From UBA9926 sp038131595 (GTDB lineage Bacteria; Pseudomonadota; Gammaproteobacteria; Pseudomonadales; Azotimanducaceae), in NCBI GenBank assembly GCA_038131595.1, contig JAYPPR010000003.1:62001-126000 (forward strand): DNA of 64,000 nt, read 5' to 3'. Both the position numbers and the translations under genes were made by a program. The notes under the pieces are model-generated. The model saw only the letters and a list, made by a program, of their open reading frames with translations, searched no databases and had not been told where the DNA came from. Below, in pieces: positions 26,076-35,282 of the stretch (positions are counted from its first letter, which is position 1; each line of letters starts with the position of its first letter).

Positions 26076-26915
26076 ATGAAAATTGAATCGCTGACACCGC
26101 ATCTCGGTGCAAAAGTTTGGGGCATCGATTTGAGTGAGCCGATGAGCGATGAAACCTTTAGTCAGATTCAGGCACTGATGAGGGATTGGTCGGTGCTAGT
26201 CTTCCCTGAACAAGATTTAAGCCAGGAGGATCACAAGCGATTTGGGGCTAGATTCGGAACCTTGCACACGCATCCCATGCATCATATTCGAGCAGATATC
26301 GACCCTCATATTTTGAAGGTCAAAACCACCAAAGATTCCGCATACACGGCAGGTGACGGTTGGCACACCGATGTCACGTGCGATGATCACCCACCTAAGG
26401 TCTCGCTTTTGTATATGAAAGAAGTCCCTGAGTGTGGCGGGGGCGACACGCTCTATGCCGATATGTATCTCGCATATGAATTACTGTCAGAGCCGATGAA
26501 GCAATTTCTGAGCGGGCTTGAGGCCCTCCATGATGGCGGGTTGCCTTACGTCGGTGCCTATAAATCGACGCCACCTGAGGGTGGGTATCCAGTGAGTACG
26601 CACCCGGTTGTTGCGATGCACCCCGAGACGGGGCGGCCGGTGCTCTATGTTAATAGTGGCTTCACGTCTAGGATCAAAGGACTGTCAGCCTTTGAAAGTC
26701 GCAGTGTGCTCGACATGCTGTTTCGTCATATCGACTCGACGCCGAGACTAACCGCTCGAGTGAGCTGGGAACCCGGCATGCTGACGCTCTGGGATAACCG
26801 CTGCACTCAGCATCATGCTGTGTGGGATTATTATCCGCACTCACGTTACGGCGAGCGTGTGTCCGTCATTGCCGAGGATCGGCCCGCAGCGTACAGCGAT
26901 GCTTCGATACATTAG
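26076..26915 (+). CDS. TauD/TfdA family Fe(II)/2-oxoglutarate dioxygenase
   Basis: 279-residue dioxygenase. Iron ligands are His97 and Asp99 in GWHTDVTCDD and the distal His in CTQHHAVWDYY; the 2-oxoglutarate-binding Arg is in SRYGERVSVI. GGGDTLYADMYLAYELL and VNSGFTSRIKGL are family hallmarks. It couples 2-oxoglutarate decarboxylation to hydroxylation of a substrate. Members act on taurine, alkyl sulfates or aryloxy-acids, and sequence alone does not choose. Strong AAGGAG ribosome-binding site. Apparently monocistronic. Confidence 0.92.
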   Translation: MKIESLTPHLGAKVWGIDLSEPMSDETFSQIQALMRDWSVLVFPEQDLSQEDHKRFGARFGTLHTHPMHHIRADIDPHILKVKTTKDSAYTAGDGWHTDVTCDDHPPKVSLLYMKEVPECGGGDTLYADMYLAYELLSEPMKQFLSGLEALHDGGLPYVGAYKSTPPEGGYPVSTHPVVAMHPETGRPVLYVNSGFTSRIKGLSAFESRSVLDMLFRHIDSTPRLTARVSWEPGMLTLWDNRCTQHHAVWDYYPHSRYGERVSVIAEDRPAAYSDASIH

Positions 26916-26950
26916 CGCCCTGGCTTGATTCAACCTGCCTATCGGTCTTG

Positions 26951-26976
26951 CTATTTAAGACGGCTATCTAAGACGG
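26951..26976. repeat. Two tandem 13-bp copies, CTAT(T/C)TAAGACGG
   Basis: Adjacent copies differ at one base. They lie between the dioxygenase and the convergent amidohydrolase gene. One of several short tandem repeats in intergenic DNA of this window. Confidence 0.7.
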
Positions 26977-27075
26977 CTTGTGTGAGAATGGCGCTTAAGG
27001 ATTAATCGCCAGGGTGCCCTCTCGAACGATTTGCGCTCGAGCGCCGGCGTGCTAGCGCGGCTAGATCTTCCAGTC

Positions 27076-28092
27076 TCAGTCAATCTTATAAACCTCTGCA
27101 GCAGTACCGTAGAACAGCCTTGCTTGATCCGCCTTCGGGCGCGATGCGGCGATCTTTTTGAGCCCGTTGTAAAGCACTGGATAGGAAATCGAGTATTTGT
27201 CTACTGGAAAATTGCTTTCCATCATGCAGCGATCTACGCCAAAACAGTCGATCATGTGCTCGTAATACGGCTGTTGAGCCGCGACAAACTCATCGCTAGT
27301 GGCTGGTTGGTCCCGCTCGCTCCAGCCAAACCCGTTGTCCGGCATAGCCATTCCGCCTAACTTCGCGACCACGTTCGGGCATTGCTCGGCGATCGCTGCG
27401 ACATCCGCTTGCCATTCGGTAAAGCGCGCCTCTCTTGTGTCGGCATAAGGTCCAACGCCAAGAGGCGTACCGAAATGATCGAGGATCATAACCGTGTCTG
27501 GGCATGCCTTCGCCAAAGCTAAGAAGTCCTGATTTTGATAATGGTAGTGCCAAGTGTCATAGGTTAAGCCCAGGTCTCCCAGCAGCCTGACGCCCGCTCG
27601 AAAATCAGAGTTTGCGTAGAGCCCCTCCGGGGCTGAACCGGCAATGAAGAGCGCCTCCGGATGCGTCGCCCTGGCACCCGCGTGCCTGATTCCTCTAAAT
27701 AACCCGCGTCCTAATTCGGTGTGCTGAGAAAGCAGGGACCGTAGCTTGTCCGCTGGAAGCCTCAGGTCTACTCGACTGACAATGGCAGCGATTTGGGCCT
27801 GGTCTGGACAAGCTTCAGCACGCTCAGCTTCGCCAGCAACAAATGCTGTTTCGCCAAGGGGCGCCTCCTCGATCGGCCCTGTCTTTCGATATTCAGCGTG
27901 GCACTCTACGAAAACCGTCTTTTTGATGCGGTGTCCGCTTTCAGTGTCTGACCAGAGGTCCTCGAGAAGATAGTCTGCACCCTGGCGACGCCACAGATGG
28001 TGGTGGGGATCGATGATAGGTAGCTCTGGTGCAATGATGGCTTCTTCGACTTGAGAGAGCCACTCCGTGGTTCCGGCCTTAGGGTGGGGCAT
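27076..28092 (-). CDS. Amidohydrolase family (TIM-barrel, lactonase/PDC hydrolase-like)
   Basis: Metal-dependent hydrolase of the amidohydrolase-2 type: IIDPHHHLW supplies the first metal His pair, LTYDTWHYHYQ the barrel His, MILDHFGTPLG the next His and MESNFPVDKYS the final acidic region, where NFPVDK is a hallmark of the 2-pyrone-4,6-dicarboxylate hydrolase / L-fucono-lactonase subgroup. Length 338 fits. The ATG at 28092 has GCGAGGA upstream. Likely opens a lactone or related ring in sugar or aromatic catabolism; the substrate is not deducible. No clear pathway partners adjoin. Confidence 0.82.
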   Translation of the reverse strand: MPHPKAGTTEWLSQVEEAIIAPELPIIDPHHHLWRRQGADYLLEDLWSDTESGHRIKKTVFVECHAEYRKTGPIEEAPLGETAFVAGEAERAEACPDQAQIAAIVSRVDLRLPADKLRSLLSQHTELGRGLFRGIRHAGARATHPEALFIAGSAPEGLYANSDFRAGVRLLGDLGLTYDTWHYHYQNQDFLALAKACPDTVMILDHFGTPLGVGPYADTREARFTEWQADVAAIAEQCPNVVAKLGGMAMPDNGFGWSERDQPATSDEFVAAQQPYYEHMIDCFGVDRCMMESNFPVDKYSISYPVLYNGLKKIAASRPKADQARLFYGTAAEVYKID

Positions 28093-28409
28093 GAAATCCT
28101 CGCGATGGTTGAGTGCAATGTTTCTGCGATAGTGTGGTTAAATCGAGTCGTTGGCAAGGCGGAGGGCAAGTGGCTTTCCATTCGCGCTCGCGGCAGTCGC
28201 GGTGAGGAAGGTTATGAACGAAGCCCCATAAGCGGTTGACTGCTTTCTCTAAGCGAAGCAAAACGAAATGGGAATGGGGTTGATCGACAAGCATGGGCGA
28301 GGACAGGAATCGGCCGATCTCGAGCCGGAGGTAAGGGGTTCAGGCCCTGGCAGCAGAGCCTCGGCTCGTCAGGGAATCAATTGTTAAATGTTTATTGAGG
28401 GAGAGAGTT
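28093..28409. other. Intergenic region, nothing recognised
   Basis: About 300 bases between divergent genes; both promoters should lie here. I see no gene, repeat or hairpin worth naming. The GAGGGAGAG ribosome-binding site of the next gene is at its end (28397-28405). Confidence 0.5.
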
Positions 28410-30509
28410 TTGAAAGGGCAAGTGCATTATGAGGTGAGTGGTCAGTCGGCCATCCTGAGTATCGATAACGCGCCGGTGAATCCATTATCTAGTGGGGTTC
28501 GGCAGGGGTTGTTTGATGGGGTAGCGAAAGCGCTTGAGGACGAGAAGGTAACGTCCATCATTCTAACGGGCTTAAACCGAGCGTTTATTGCCGGCGCGGA
28601 TATCAGTGAATTCGGCGCAGCTGCAACCGAGGGTGCCAGCCTTGATGCTGTCCTGCAGAAAATGGAAGGGAGTACCAAGCCTGTGATTGCAGCGATCAAC
28701 GGAACCGCATTTGGGGGCGGGCTTGAGGTTGCACTTTGCTGTGATTATCGAGTGGCTGCCTCATCTGCACCCCTTGGGTTGCCAGAAGTTAAATTGGGAT
28801 TGCTTCCTGGCGCAGGGGGGACGCAAAGACTTCCCCGTCTAATAGGCGCTCCCAAAGCGCTCCCTATGATTATTTCAGGAGACCCGGTAGATGCGTCAAC
28901 GGCACTCACCCTGGGACTGGTCGATGAAGTGACCGATGGTGCTGTTGTGGAGGCCGCGATTGCATTCGCCGAGGATTTGTTAGCAAAGGGTAATCCCACA
29001 AGGAAGATAAGAGACCTAGACCACCACGTTGCTTCAGATCGAGCCGATACTGCCTGGCTGACCGATGTCCGAGGACAAATCGATCGGACGCATCGTGGTC
29101 AGTTCGCGCCTGAGCAAATTGTGAAATGCGTTGAAGCGGCGGTTATGAGCGACGATTTCGACGCAGGGATGGGTGTTGAAAAAGCGTGCTTTGCCGAGTG
29201 TTTGAATCACCCGCAGCGGGAAGCACTCATTCACATCTTTTTCGCAGAGCGCGCCGCAAACAAGATTCCTGGACTTGCCGGTGATGTGCCGCTCATGGAT
29301 ATCAAAGAGGCGGCGGTGGTTGGCGCTGGCACCATGGGCGGAGGCATCGCTATGTGTTTTGCCAATGCTGGGATCCCAGTCAAAGTTTACGACAACAGCC
29401 CAGAGGGCTTGGAGCGCGGCGTGAGCGTGATCCGCTCCAACTACGCCCGAACCGTATCGAAGGGGCGACTCAGCCAGAGCGACATGGACGATCGCATGGC
29501 GAAGATTGAGCCCGTTTCAACCATGGAGGCTTTTCAAAATGCCGACGTAGTGGTGGAAGCGGTCTATGAAAACCTGGATCTTAAGAAACAGATATTCGAG
29601 ACCTTGGACGGCATTATGAAACCAGGCGCGCTCCTTGCGACCAATACATCAGGACTGGATGTGGATGCGATAGCGGCCAGCACCTCTCGACCCGAATCTG
29701 TTTGTGGTATGCATTTTTTCAGTCCAGCCAATGTGATGCGTTTACTTGAAGTTGTTCGAGGTGAGGCGTCTTCTCCAGAAACCCTAGCCACCGCCATGGC
29801 CATGGGTAAACGCATGGGTAAAGTCAGCGTCATGGCTGGCAACTGCCCAGGATTCATTGGTAATCGAATGTTGGGGGGGTATACCCGACAGGCAAATTTG
29901 ATGATTCTGGAGGGCGCAGCGCCAGAGCAAATCGACCGCGTCATGTACGAATTCGGTTTGGCCATGGGTCCTTTTGCGATGGCGGATATGGTTGGGCTCG
30001 ATCTAGGATGGCGTGCTCGCAAGATGCGAGGAGGCTCTAATGAGATCACGGCAAGAATACCTGACGCTTTGTGCGAGCTTGATCGTTACGGGCAAAAAAA
30101 TGGTAAGGGGTACTACCGATACGAAGAGGGCAGCCGGACACCGATACCTGACCCCATTACCAGTGAGGTGATTGAAAAAGTAGCCACTGATCTAGGGTAT
30201 GAGCGAAAAACATTCTCGGATGAGGAAATCTTGAAACGCTGTGTCTATCCCCTGATCAATATCGGCGCGCAATTGCTCGATGAAGGTCATGCCTTACGGG
30301 CTGGTGACATCGATACGGTGTATGTGAACGGCTACGGCTTTCCAACATACGTGGGTGGACCCATGTGGTATGCCGACGTGGTTGGTCTCGATCAGGTGCT
30401 GGCAGATATGGAGCGCTTTTACGCTGAAACGGGAGACGAGGCATGGAAGCCCGCCAAGTTGCTTACGAACTTGGTGAAAGAGGGTAAAACACTCGCTTCT
30501 CTCGGGTAG
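28410..30509 (+). CDS. Bifunctional enoyl-CoA hydratase / 3-hydroxyacyl-CoA dehydrogenase (FadJ/FadB-like)
   Basis: Multifunctional beta-oxidation enzyme of about 699 residues. The N-terminal crotonase domain (1-185) has AFIAGADISEF, the oxyanion loop INGTAFGGGLEVAL and a Glu in GLPEVKLGLLPGAGGTQR. The dehydrogenase NAD-binding fold begins at AAVVGAGTMGGGIAM (about 308). HFFSPANVMRLLEVV and GNCPGFIGNRM hold the catalytic His and Asn region, and the C-terminal tandem dimerisation domains follow. It hydrates trans-2-enoyl-CoA and oxidises the product to 3-ketoacyl-CoA. The start is a TTG; the one at 28410 fits GAGGGAGAG better than that at 28395. No thiolase is adjacent. Confidence 0.93.
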   Translation: MKGQVHYEVSGQSAILSIDNAPVNPLSSGVRQGLFDGVAKALEDEKVTSIILTGLNRAFIAGADISEFGAAATEGASLDAVLQKMEGSTKPVIAAINGTAFGGGLEVALCCDYRVAASSAPLGLPEVKLGLLPGAGGTQRLPRLIGAPKALPMIISGDPVDASTALTLGLVDEVTDGAVVEAAIAFAEDLLAKGNPTRKIRDLDHHVASDRADTAWLTDVRGQIDRTHRGQFAPEQIVKCVEAAVMSDDFDAGMGVEKACFAECLNHPQREALIHIFFAERAANKIPGLAGDVPLMDIKEAAVVGAGTMGGGIAMCFANAGIPVKVYDNSPEGLERGVSVIRSNYARTVSKGRLSQSDMDDRMAKIEPVSTMEAFQNADVVVEAVYENLDLKKQIFETLDGIMKPGALLATNTSGLDVDAIAASTSRPESVCGMHFFSPANVMRLLEVVRGEASSPETLATAMAMGKRMGKVSVMAGNCPGFIGNRMLGGYTRQANLMILEGAAPEQIDRVMYEFGLAMGPFAMADMVGLDLGWRARKMRGGSNEITARIPDALCELDRYGQKNGKGYYRYEEGSRTPIPDPITSEVIEKVATDLGYERKTFSDEEILKRCVYPLINIGAQLLDEGHALRAGDIDTVYVNGYGFPTYVGGPMWYADVVGLDQVLADMERFYAETGDEAWKPAKLLTNLVKEGKTLASLG

Positions 30510-30577
30510 CTTTGCACTGCCTTTATCGGTAGATTGATGCGCTACGGTTCTGCCTTGGTGATCAAGGGGGTATCGAC

Positions 30578-31303
30578 ATGGATGAATTCAAGGGTCGCTG
30601 GCAGGCCCTGCAATCAGAGGATGCTGGGTCACGACTTGTCGGCGGTGCGCTCGCTCGCTCTGTCGCTGAGTGCTTTATGGCAGGGTACCAAATCGCGCTC
30701 GATCGTACGTTCCACTTGAGAGACGCTCGTTGGGGAGCCCTCGCGGTGAGCGAGGGGTTCGACGGTCATCCGCCGGTCACGATGGATGGAGAATCAGCGC
30801 TCGCAGGTAGCAAAACTTGGGTGCCGGGAGCGCCCTATGTCGATACTGTCATAATTCGAGTGGGCCGAGGCCAAGACTCGATCTTCGCCCAAATCGATCT
30901 GCCGTGTGGTGGTGTTAGGACCGCGCTTAGGGAAAAAGATGGTTTCCTTGATGATCTAGACATCGGGATGATTCACCTTGATCGGGTCCCGCAAGGCTCG
31001 TACCGGGTGATTGACGCGTTCCCTGTCCGTCTATTTCCTTTAATGGAGGCGACTAGTTTCTTCGCCGTCTTGATGACTGTTGCTGACCAAACGGGCGCCT
31101 CGATTCATTCGGCGTTGGTGGACGAGTCGCATGAGATGGCGCAAATCTCCGCGACTGAACTGAACGTTGAAGATGCCAAGCAGTTTGTTGAGCGTACGCA
31201 AGACTGGCTCAGGTCCAATCCAACTTGGGCTGAGCGTTCCCTGGCTGGCTGGGCGACTGATCAAAAACTCGTCTCGATGTACGCGGGACTCGCGAACCAC
31301 TGA
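30578..31303 (+). CDS. Acyl-CoA dehydrogenase-related protein, lacking parts of the fold
   Basis: 241 residues. The segment ALAGSKTWVPGAPYVDTVIIRV resembles the middle beta-domain of acyl-CoA dehydrogenases (G-x-K-x-W-x-x-A). It is followed by a strand-rich stretch and a helical tail containing TVADQTGASIHSALVDESHEM. The FAD- and CoA-binding signatures of a complete dehydrogenase (380 residues) are missing. It follows the beta-oxidation gene after 68 bases with its own GGGGG ribosome-binding site, so a role in acyl-CoA metabolism is suggested by position only. Could be a diverged, possibly non-catalytic paralogue. Confidence 0.5.
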   Translation: MDEFKGRWQALQSEDAGSRLVGGALARSVAECFMAGYQIALDRTFHLRDARWGALAVSEGFDGHPPVTMDGESALAGSKTWVPGAPYVDTVIIRVGRGQDSIFAQIDLPCGGVRTALREKDGFLDDLDIGMIHLDRVPQGSYRVIDAFPVRLFPLMEATSFFAVLMTVADQTGASIHSALVDESHEMAQISATELNVEDAKQFVERTQDWLRSNPTWAERSLAGWATDQKLVSMYAGLANH

Positions 31304-31387
31304 TCGCCCGTTTTCAGCCGGCGCCCTAGGACCAGCGGTGCCCGTGATATGTGGCTCGATGACCGAAGGAGGTGTTGGTCTCGGTTC

Positions 31388-31714
31388 CTATCGATTGGAG
31401 GCTAGTTTTTTTCGAAGCACGGTCATGGTTTTAGCGGCTTGCTTATCCCCCTGGCGTGTCGCCACCGCGATGCCTTGGGAATATATTTCATCGGCCTCTG
31501 CGATATCCCCCAGAGACTGAAGCACCTGCGCTAGTTTTAAATACGCAGCGGAGTACTCCGGATCAAAACCTACGCATGCGGTTAAATGCGCTTTAGCCTG
31601 CTCCTTTGCCGCCTGATCAGGCATCGCTGCGTAGGCAGTGCCCAGCCCGTAACGTACGAGGGCTCCATCTTTGCCTTGGGCGAGCATTGCCTCTAAGTTT
31701 TCAATTTGCGTCAT
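31388..31714 (-). CDS. Small TPR-repeat protein
   Basis: 108 residues that are almost entirely helical tetratricopeptide-like repeats: LVRYGLGTAYAAM, AKAHLTACVGFDPEYSAAYLKLAQVLQSLGD (split here by position), AEADEIYSQGIAVA. Ala/Gly/Leu spacing is typical of TPRs. Probably a protein-protein adaptor; no partner is evident. Convergent with the preceding gene. Confidence 0.72.
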   Translation of the reverse strand: MTQIENLEAMLAQGKDGALVRYGLGTAYAAMPDQAAKEQAKAHLTACVGFDPEYSAAYLKLAQVLQSLGDIAEADEIYSQGIAVATRQGDKQAAKTMTVLRKKLASNR

Positions 31715-31944
31715 CGATTAAAACGCCCTCTGTTTTGATTTTGCCTTCTGCGTGGATCAATGGCTCAGTGCGAGCGTTAAGCGGTCCATTCAGGTTGACC
31801 AGTAACAAGATAACAAACTTCTGTACTGAGGCCTGCAATAAGAGGCGTCATCGAGCTTGAATAGTTTAAGATCAGATCTCACCGCGAGAGCGCACCCGTC
31901 AGTTCAGAAGCCAAGGCTTTCCTATTCATCCTCAGAGAAAAACT

Positions 31945-32472
31945 ATGAGCGAACACGCGCAATCGATCAGCCTAACGCCCATTCGGGATGAGATGATTGA
32001 AACCATTCTTTCGTTGAACAACGCCAATACTCCCCATGTTAACGCCTTGGATAGGGATCGGTTGGAGGCGCTGATCGCCATGTCTGATGTCGACTTGGCT
32101 GCCATTGACGATAGCGACGCGGTTCAAGGCTTTGCGCTCGTTTTTATGCCAGGGCGAAACTACGATAGTTTGAATTATCGATGGTTCGAGTCTCGCTTCG
32201 AGCAGTTCTTATATTTGGATCGCATCGTCGTTCTCCCAAATGCCCGACGAATGGGCGTTGGCCGCTCGTTGTATGACGTGGTGTTTCAGGCAGCCAAAAC
32301 AGCTCGTGCCGAGCGGGTTTGCTGCGAGGTGAATTTAGAACCGCCCAATCCAGGTTCGATCCGCTTCCATGAACAGTTGGGCTTCCAAGGAATTGGTGAG
32401 CAATCCACGGAAGAAGGTCAGAAGCGGGTATTGCTGATGGAAAAGCGAATCCAGAGTGAGTTACCTAAATGA
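31945..32472 (+). CDS. GNAT family N-acetyltransferase
   Basis: 175 residues. Motif A, the acetyl-CoA-binding loop, is visible as RIVVLPNARRMGVGRSLYD, preceded by a YLDRIVV strand. Motif B is SIRFHEQLGFQGIGE. Transfers an acetyl group to an amine; the acceptor is unknown. It shares ATGA with the next gene, so the three genes to 33679 form a coupled set. Confidence 0.88.
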   Translation: MSEHAQSISLTPIRDEMIETILSLNNANTPHVNALDRDRLEALIAMSDVDLAAIDDSDAVQGFALVFMPGRNYDSLNYRWFESRFEQFLYLDRIVVLPNARRMGVGRSLYDVVFQAAKTARAERVCCEVNLEPPNPGSIRFHEQLGFQGIGEQSTEEGQKRVLLMEKRIQSELPK

Positions 32473-32900
32473 GCCAAAGCTATCACGGTTGGATTGTGGT
32501 TGCCGTGGTGACGGTGCTTGGGTTGCTTTACGCGTGGTTCAGATCGCCTGAACCTCCCGCCACACCGCCTCAGCAATTGGAAAAGATCGCGCCTAAGCCG
32601 ACCACGCGGACGAGCGTTGCAGCCTCTATGGAGCGTTGCACTCGCCAGGGAGACACCGTAGAGATGTCGGGGTCAGTTAGGAATACTGGGACGACGCGAG
32701 TGTCTCGCGTGGTTGTAGAAACACTATGGAAAGATGAGTTTGGGCTGGTGGTGGAGCGGGGCAGCGTGTTCGCGGTAGGAGAGGATGCGCCTTTGGCGCC
32801 GGGTATGAGCCGAGCCTTTACCGATACTACCCGCCATCGGCGGGTGACTCGCTGTAATGTCGAGGTTGCTGACTATTGGGCGGACGAGCCCAGGTCATGA
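32469..32900 (+). CDS. Membrane-anchored FxLYD-like protein
   Basis: 143 residues: one N-terminal membrane helix (IVVAVVTVLGLLYAWF, 9-24), a Pro-rich linker, then a small beta-domain. This contains VEMSGSVRNTGTTRVSRVVVE, followed by LVVERGSVF and LAPGMSRAFT. That pattern resembles the FxLYD / uncharacterised immunoglobulin-like domains of lipoproteins. Two Cys (CTRQG, TRCNVE) may form a disulfide in the periplasm. Overlaps its neighbours by four bases on each side. Function unknown. Confidence 0.72.
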   Translation: MSQSYHGWIVVAVVTVLGLLYAWFRSPEPPATPPQQLEKIAPKPTTRTSVAASMERCTRQGDTVEMSGSVRNTGTTRVSRVVVETLWKDEFGLVVERGSVFAVGEDAPLAPGMSRAFTDTTRHRRVTRCNVEVADYWADEPRS

Positions 32901-33679
32901 GCGCGTTGACAGAGGAAGAACAGTTAGCCTATCAGGCCGACGGGTTTGTCATCAGACGTAATCAGTTCACTCATTCCTTGATGGCTCGCGTCAACCGAGC
33001 GCTGGATATCGCAGAGAAGGAATTGCTGGCGGCTGCTAGCATTGATGGAAGAGCGTATGCCATGGATGGTCGGCCCTTCGTTGATATTGGCCACCGGACC
33101 TTGCAATTTGAATTTGGCGAAGCATGGACAGAGGCGAGGCAATTGCGGGTAGTCGAGCCCATCGCCGATTGCACGCCACTCCTCGACTGGCTGGTCAGGA
33201 CGCCTCAAATGACAGGGCCAATTCAATCAATCTTGTCGTGCGATCGATTGTCGCTGTGGACAGACAAACTCAATTTCAAGGCGGCAGGCGGCACAGGATT
33301 TGAGTGGCACCAGGATGCACCTTACTGGACGCCAGTCTCAGATTCGGTCGCGGAAATGCCTAATGTCATGGTTGCGCTTGATCAGGCTTCGGAAGCTTCT
33401 GGCTGCCTTCGGGGAATTCGCGGTAGCCATTTAGGGGGCGCTTACCCAGGTAAGCAAGATGGCTCGCCACTCGCAGGCTTTTACACAGATCCTGCATGTT
33501 TCGACCTGACAGCGGCAGTGAATTTTGAGGTCAATGCGGGCGATTTGATTATTTTTGATCCTTTCTTGGTCCATGGCTCGACGGATAACAATACAAGTAA
33601 CCGTCGACGAGCTTTGATTGTTACTTATCAGCCTGCCGACCAACCGTCTCTCAAGTCGGGACGTGTCGTTAATCTTTAG
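32897..33679 (+). CDS. Phytanoyl-CoA dioxygenase (PhyH) family protein
   Basis: Fe(II)/2-oxoglutarate oxygenase with iron-binding His-x-Asp in FEWHQDAPYW and the distal His in DPFLVHGSTDNNTS, followed by RRRALIVTYQP with the 2-oxoglutarate Arg. GCLRGIRGSH is another family mark. About 260 residues. The ATG overlaps the previous stop as ATGA with AGGT upstream, giving translational coupling to the FxLYD-like gene. The family hydroxylates lipids, osmolytes such as ectoine, or secondary metabolites; I cannot choose. Confidence 0.87.
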   Translation: MSALTEEEQLAYQADGFVIRRNQFTHSLMARVNRALDIAEKELLAAASIDGRAYAMDGRPFVDIGHRTLQFEFGEAWTEARQLRVVEPIADCTPLLDWLVRTPQMTGPIQSILSCDRLSLWTDKLNFKAAGGTGFEWHQDAPYWTPVSDSVAEMPNVMVALDQASEASGCLRGIRGSHLGGAYPGKQDGSPLAGFYTDPACFDLTAAVNFEVNAGDLIIFDPFLVHGSTDNNTSNRRRALIVTYQPADQPSLKSGRVVNL

Positions 33680-33740
33680 AGCGGTAGGCTAACCGCATCA
33701 TTGAGGCGTCTGGATTCGAGGAACCGTCGTAAGACGATCC

Positions 33741-35282
33741 ATGACCGATTCAGTGCCGACTCTGCGACTGATCCTTGGGGATCAACTTAACGCCAACCAC
33801 TCATGGTTTAGGGTAGTAGACGAGAGCGTTGTTTACCTTCTCGCTGAATTGCACGAAGAAGCCAGTTACGCCCCGCACCATATTCAAAAGCTGCAGGCCT
33901 TCTTTCTTGCGATGCACCAGTTCAGTGCCAAGCTAAGACAAGCGGGGCATACGGTCATTCACTTAACGCTGGACGACACGGCGGAGTGTTCCTCCCTCGC
34001 TGAGCTAATCGACCAGGTGATGAATGAGCATCAACTGGTTCGTTTCGAATACCAATCCCCTGACGAATATCGACTTCGATCTCAACTAGAAACGCTGTGC
34101 AAAACCCGGGGGTGGGAAGGTGGCAGTGTCTCAACCGAGCACTTTCTCTTAAGTGAGGAAGAGGCGTTGTCTTACTTTGCAGAGGACAAACAGCATCGAA
34201 TGGAGCACTTTTACCGCTTCATGCGAAAGAAATTCGATGTGCTGATGGATAACGGCAAGCCCGTCGGGGACCGCTGGAATTTCGACCAGGAAAACCGAAA
34301 GCGGTTGCCGAAAAAATGGACGCCGCCAGGTGCATTGCTCTATGCCCATGACGTGACTGAGGTTAATGAAAGAATCAAGCGGCATGGAATCGCTGGATGG
34401 GGCGAAGGCAGTCAACCACTGACCTGGCCGATCACGGTGGAGGAGAGTGAACAGCTTGCAAGGGACTTCATCGCACGGCTTTTACCTCAATTCGGTCGGT
34501 ACCAGGATGCGCTAACCGATAGAGATTGGGCGCTTTATCACGCGCGCTTGTCGTTTTCATTGAACAGCAAGTTGTTGTCACCTAAATGGGTGATTGATCA
34601 GGTGGTCAAGGCGTATGTAGATGCACCCGATCAACAAAGCCTCGCTTCCATCGAAGGCTTTGTTCGGCAAATCATGGGTTGGCGCGAATACGTTCGTGGA
34701 ATTTACCTTTCTAGGATGCCGGACTACGCGACAACCAACGGTTTGGATAACAAAGCGGCGCTACCAGACTTTTATTGGACGGGCGACACCAATATGCGGT
34801 GCGTGGCGCACGCAATCCAGCAAACGAAAAAACACGCCTACGCTCACCATATCCAGCGGTTAATGGTAACGGGCAATCTTGCGCTGCTTCTTGGCGTGCA
34901 TCCTGATGAGGTGGACAGGTGGTACCTTGGCGTATACATCGATGCGATTGAGTGGGTAGAAATGCCAAATACGCGAGGGATGAGCCAATACGCCGACGGA
35001 GGGTTTCTAGCCAGTAAGCCTTATGTGAGCTCAGGCAAGTACATTCAGCGAATGAGCGACTACTGCCAAGGTTGCGCCTACGATGTCGATCAGCGACACA
35101 CAGACAATGCCTGCCCATTCAACAGCCTGTACTGGGCCTTTCTTCATCGACATCGGGATCAATTGGGCAGTAATCAAAGAATGCGAATGATGTACGCGAA
35201 TCTCGATCGAATCCCCGCGGTCGAACTGGATAACACGTTAGCGCGGGCCGATGCGATTCGACAGGCGCCCGATGCGTTTTAG
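33741..35282 (+). CDS. FeS-type bacterial (6-4) photolyase / cryptochrome-like protein
   Basis: 513 residues of the deoxyribodipyrimidine-photolyase-related family. Opens LRLILGDQLNANHSWF (antenna-chromophore domain) and has the FAD-binding helical half with GWREYVRGIYL and MPNTRGMSQYADGG. Four Cys suited to a 4Fe-4S cluster lie at about 354, 442, 445 and 458 (MRCVAH, YCQGCAY, ACPFN). As I recall, that 88-3-13 spacing is that of Agrobacterium PhrB. Light-driven repair of (6-4) photoproducts is the known activity of this group. Begins 61 bases after the PhyH gene. Confidence 0.92.
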   Translation: MTDSVPTLRLILGDQLNANHSWFRVVDESVVYLLAELHEEASYAPHHIQKLQAFFLAMHQFSAKLRQAGHTVIHLTLDDTAECSSLAELIDQVMNEHQLVRFEYQSPDEYRLRSQLETLCKTRGWEGGSVSTEHFLLSEEEALSYFAEDKQHRMEHFYRFMRKKFDVLMDNGKPVGDRWNFDQENRKRLPKKWTPPGALLYAHDVTEVNERIKRHGIAGWGEGSQPLTWPITVEESEQLARDFIARLLPQFGRYQDALTDRDWALYHARLSFSLNSKLLSPKWVIDQVVKAYVDAPDQQSLASIEGFVRQIMGWREYVRGIYLSRMPDYATTNGLDNKAALPDFYWTGDTNMRCVAHAIQQTKKHAYAHHIQRLMVTGNLALLLGVHPDEVDRWYLGVYIDAIEWVEMPNTRGMSQYADGGFLASKPYVSSGKYIQRMSDYCQGCAYDVDQRHTDNACPFNSLYWAFLHRHRDQLGSNQRMRMMYANLDRIPAVELDNTLARADAIRQAPDAF

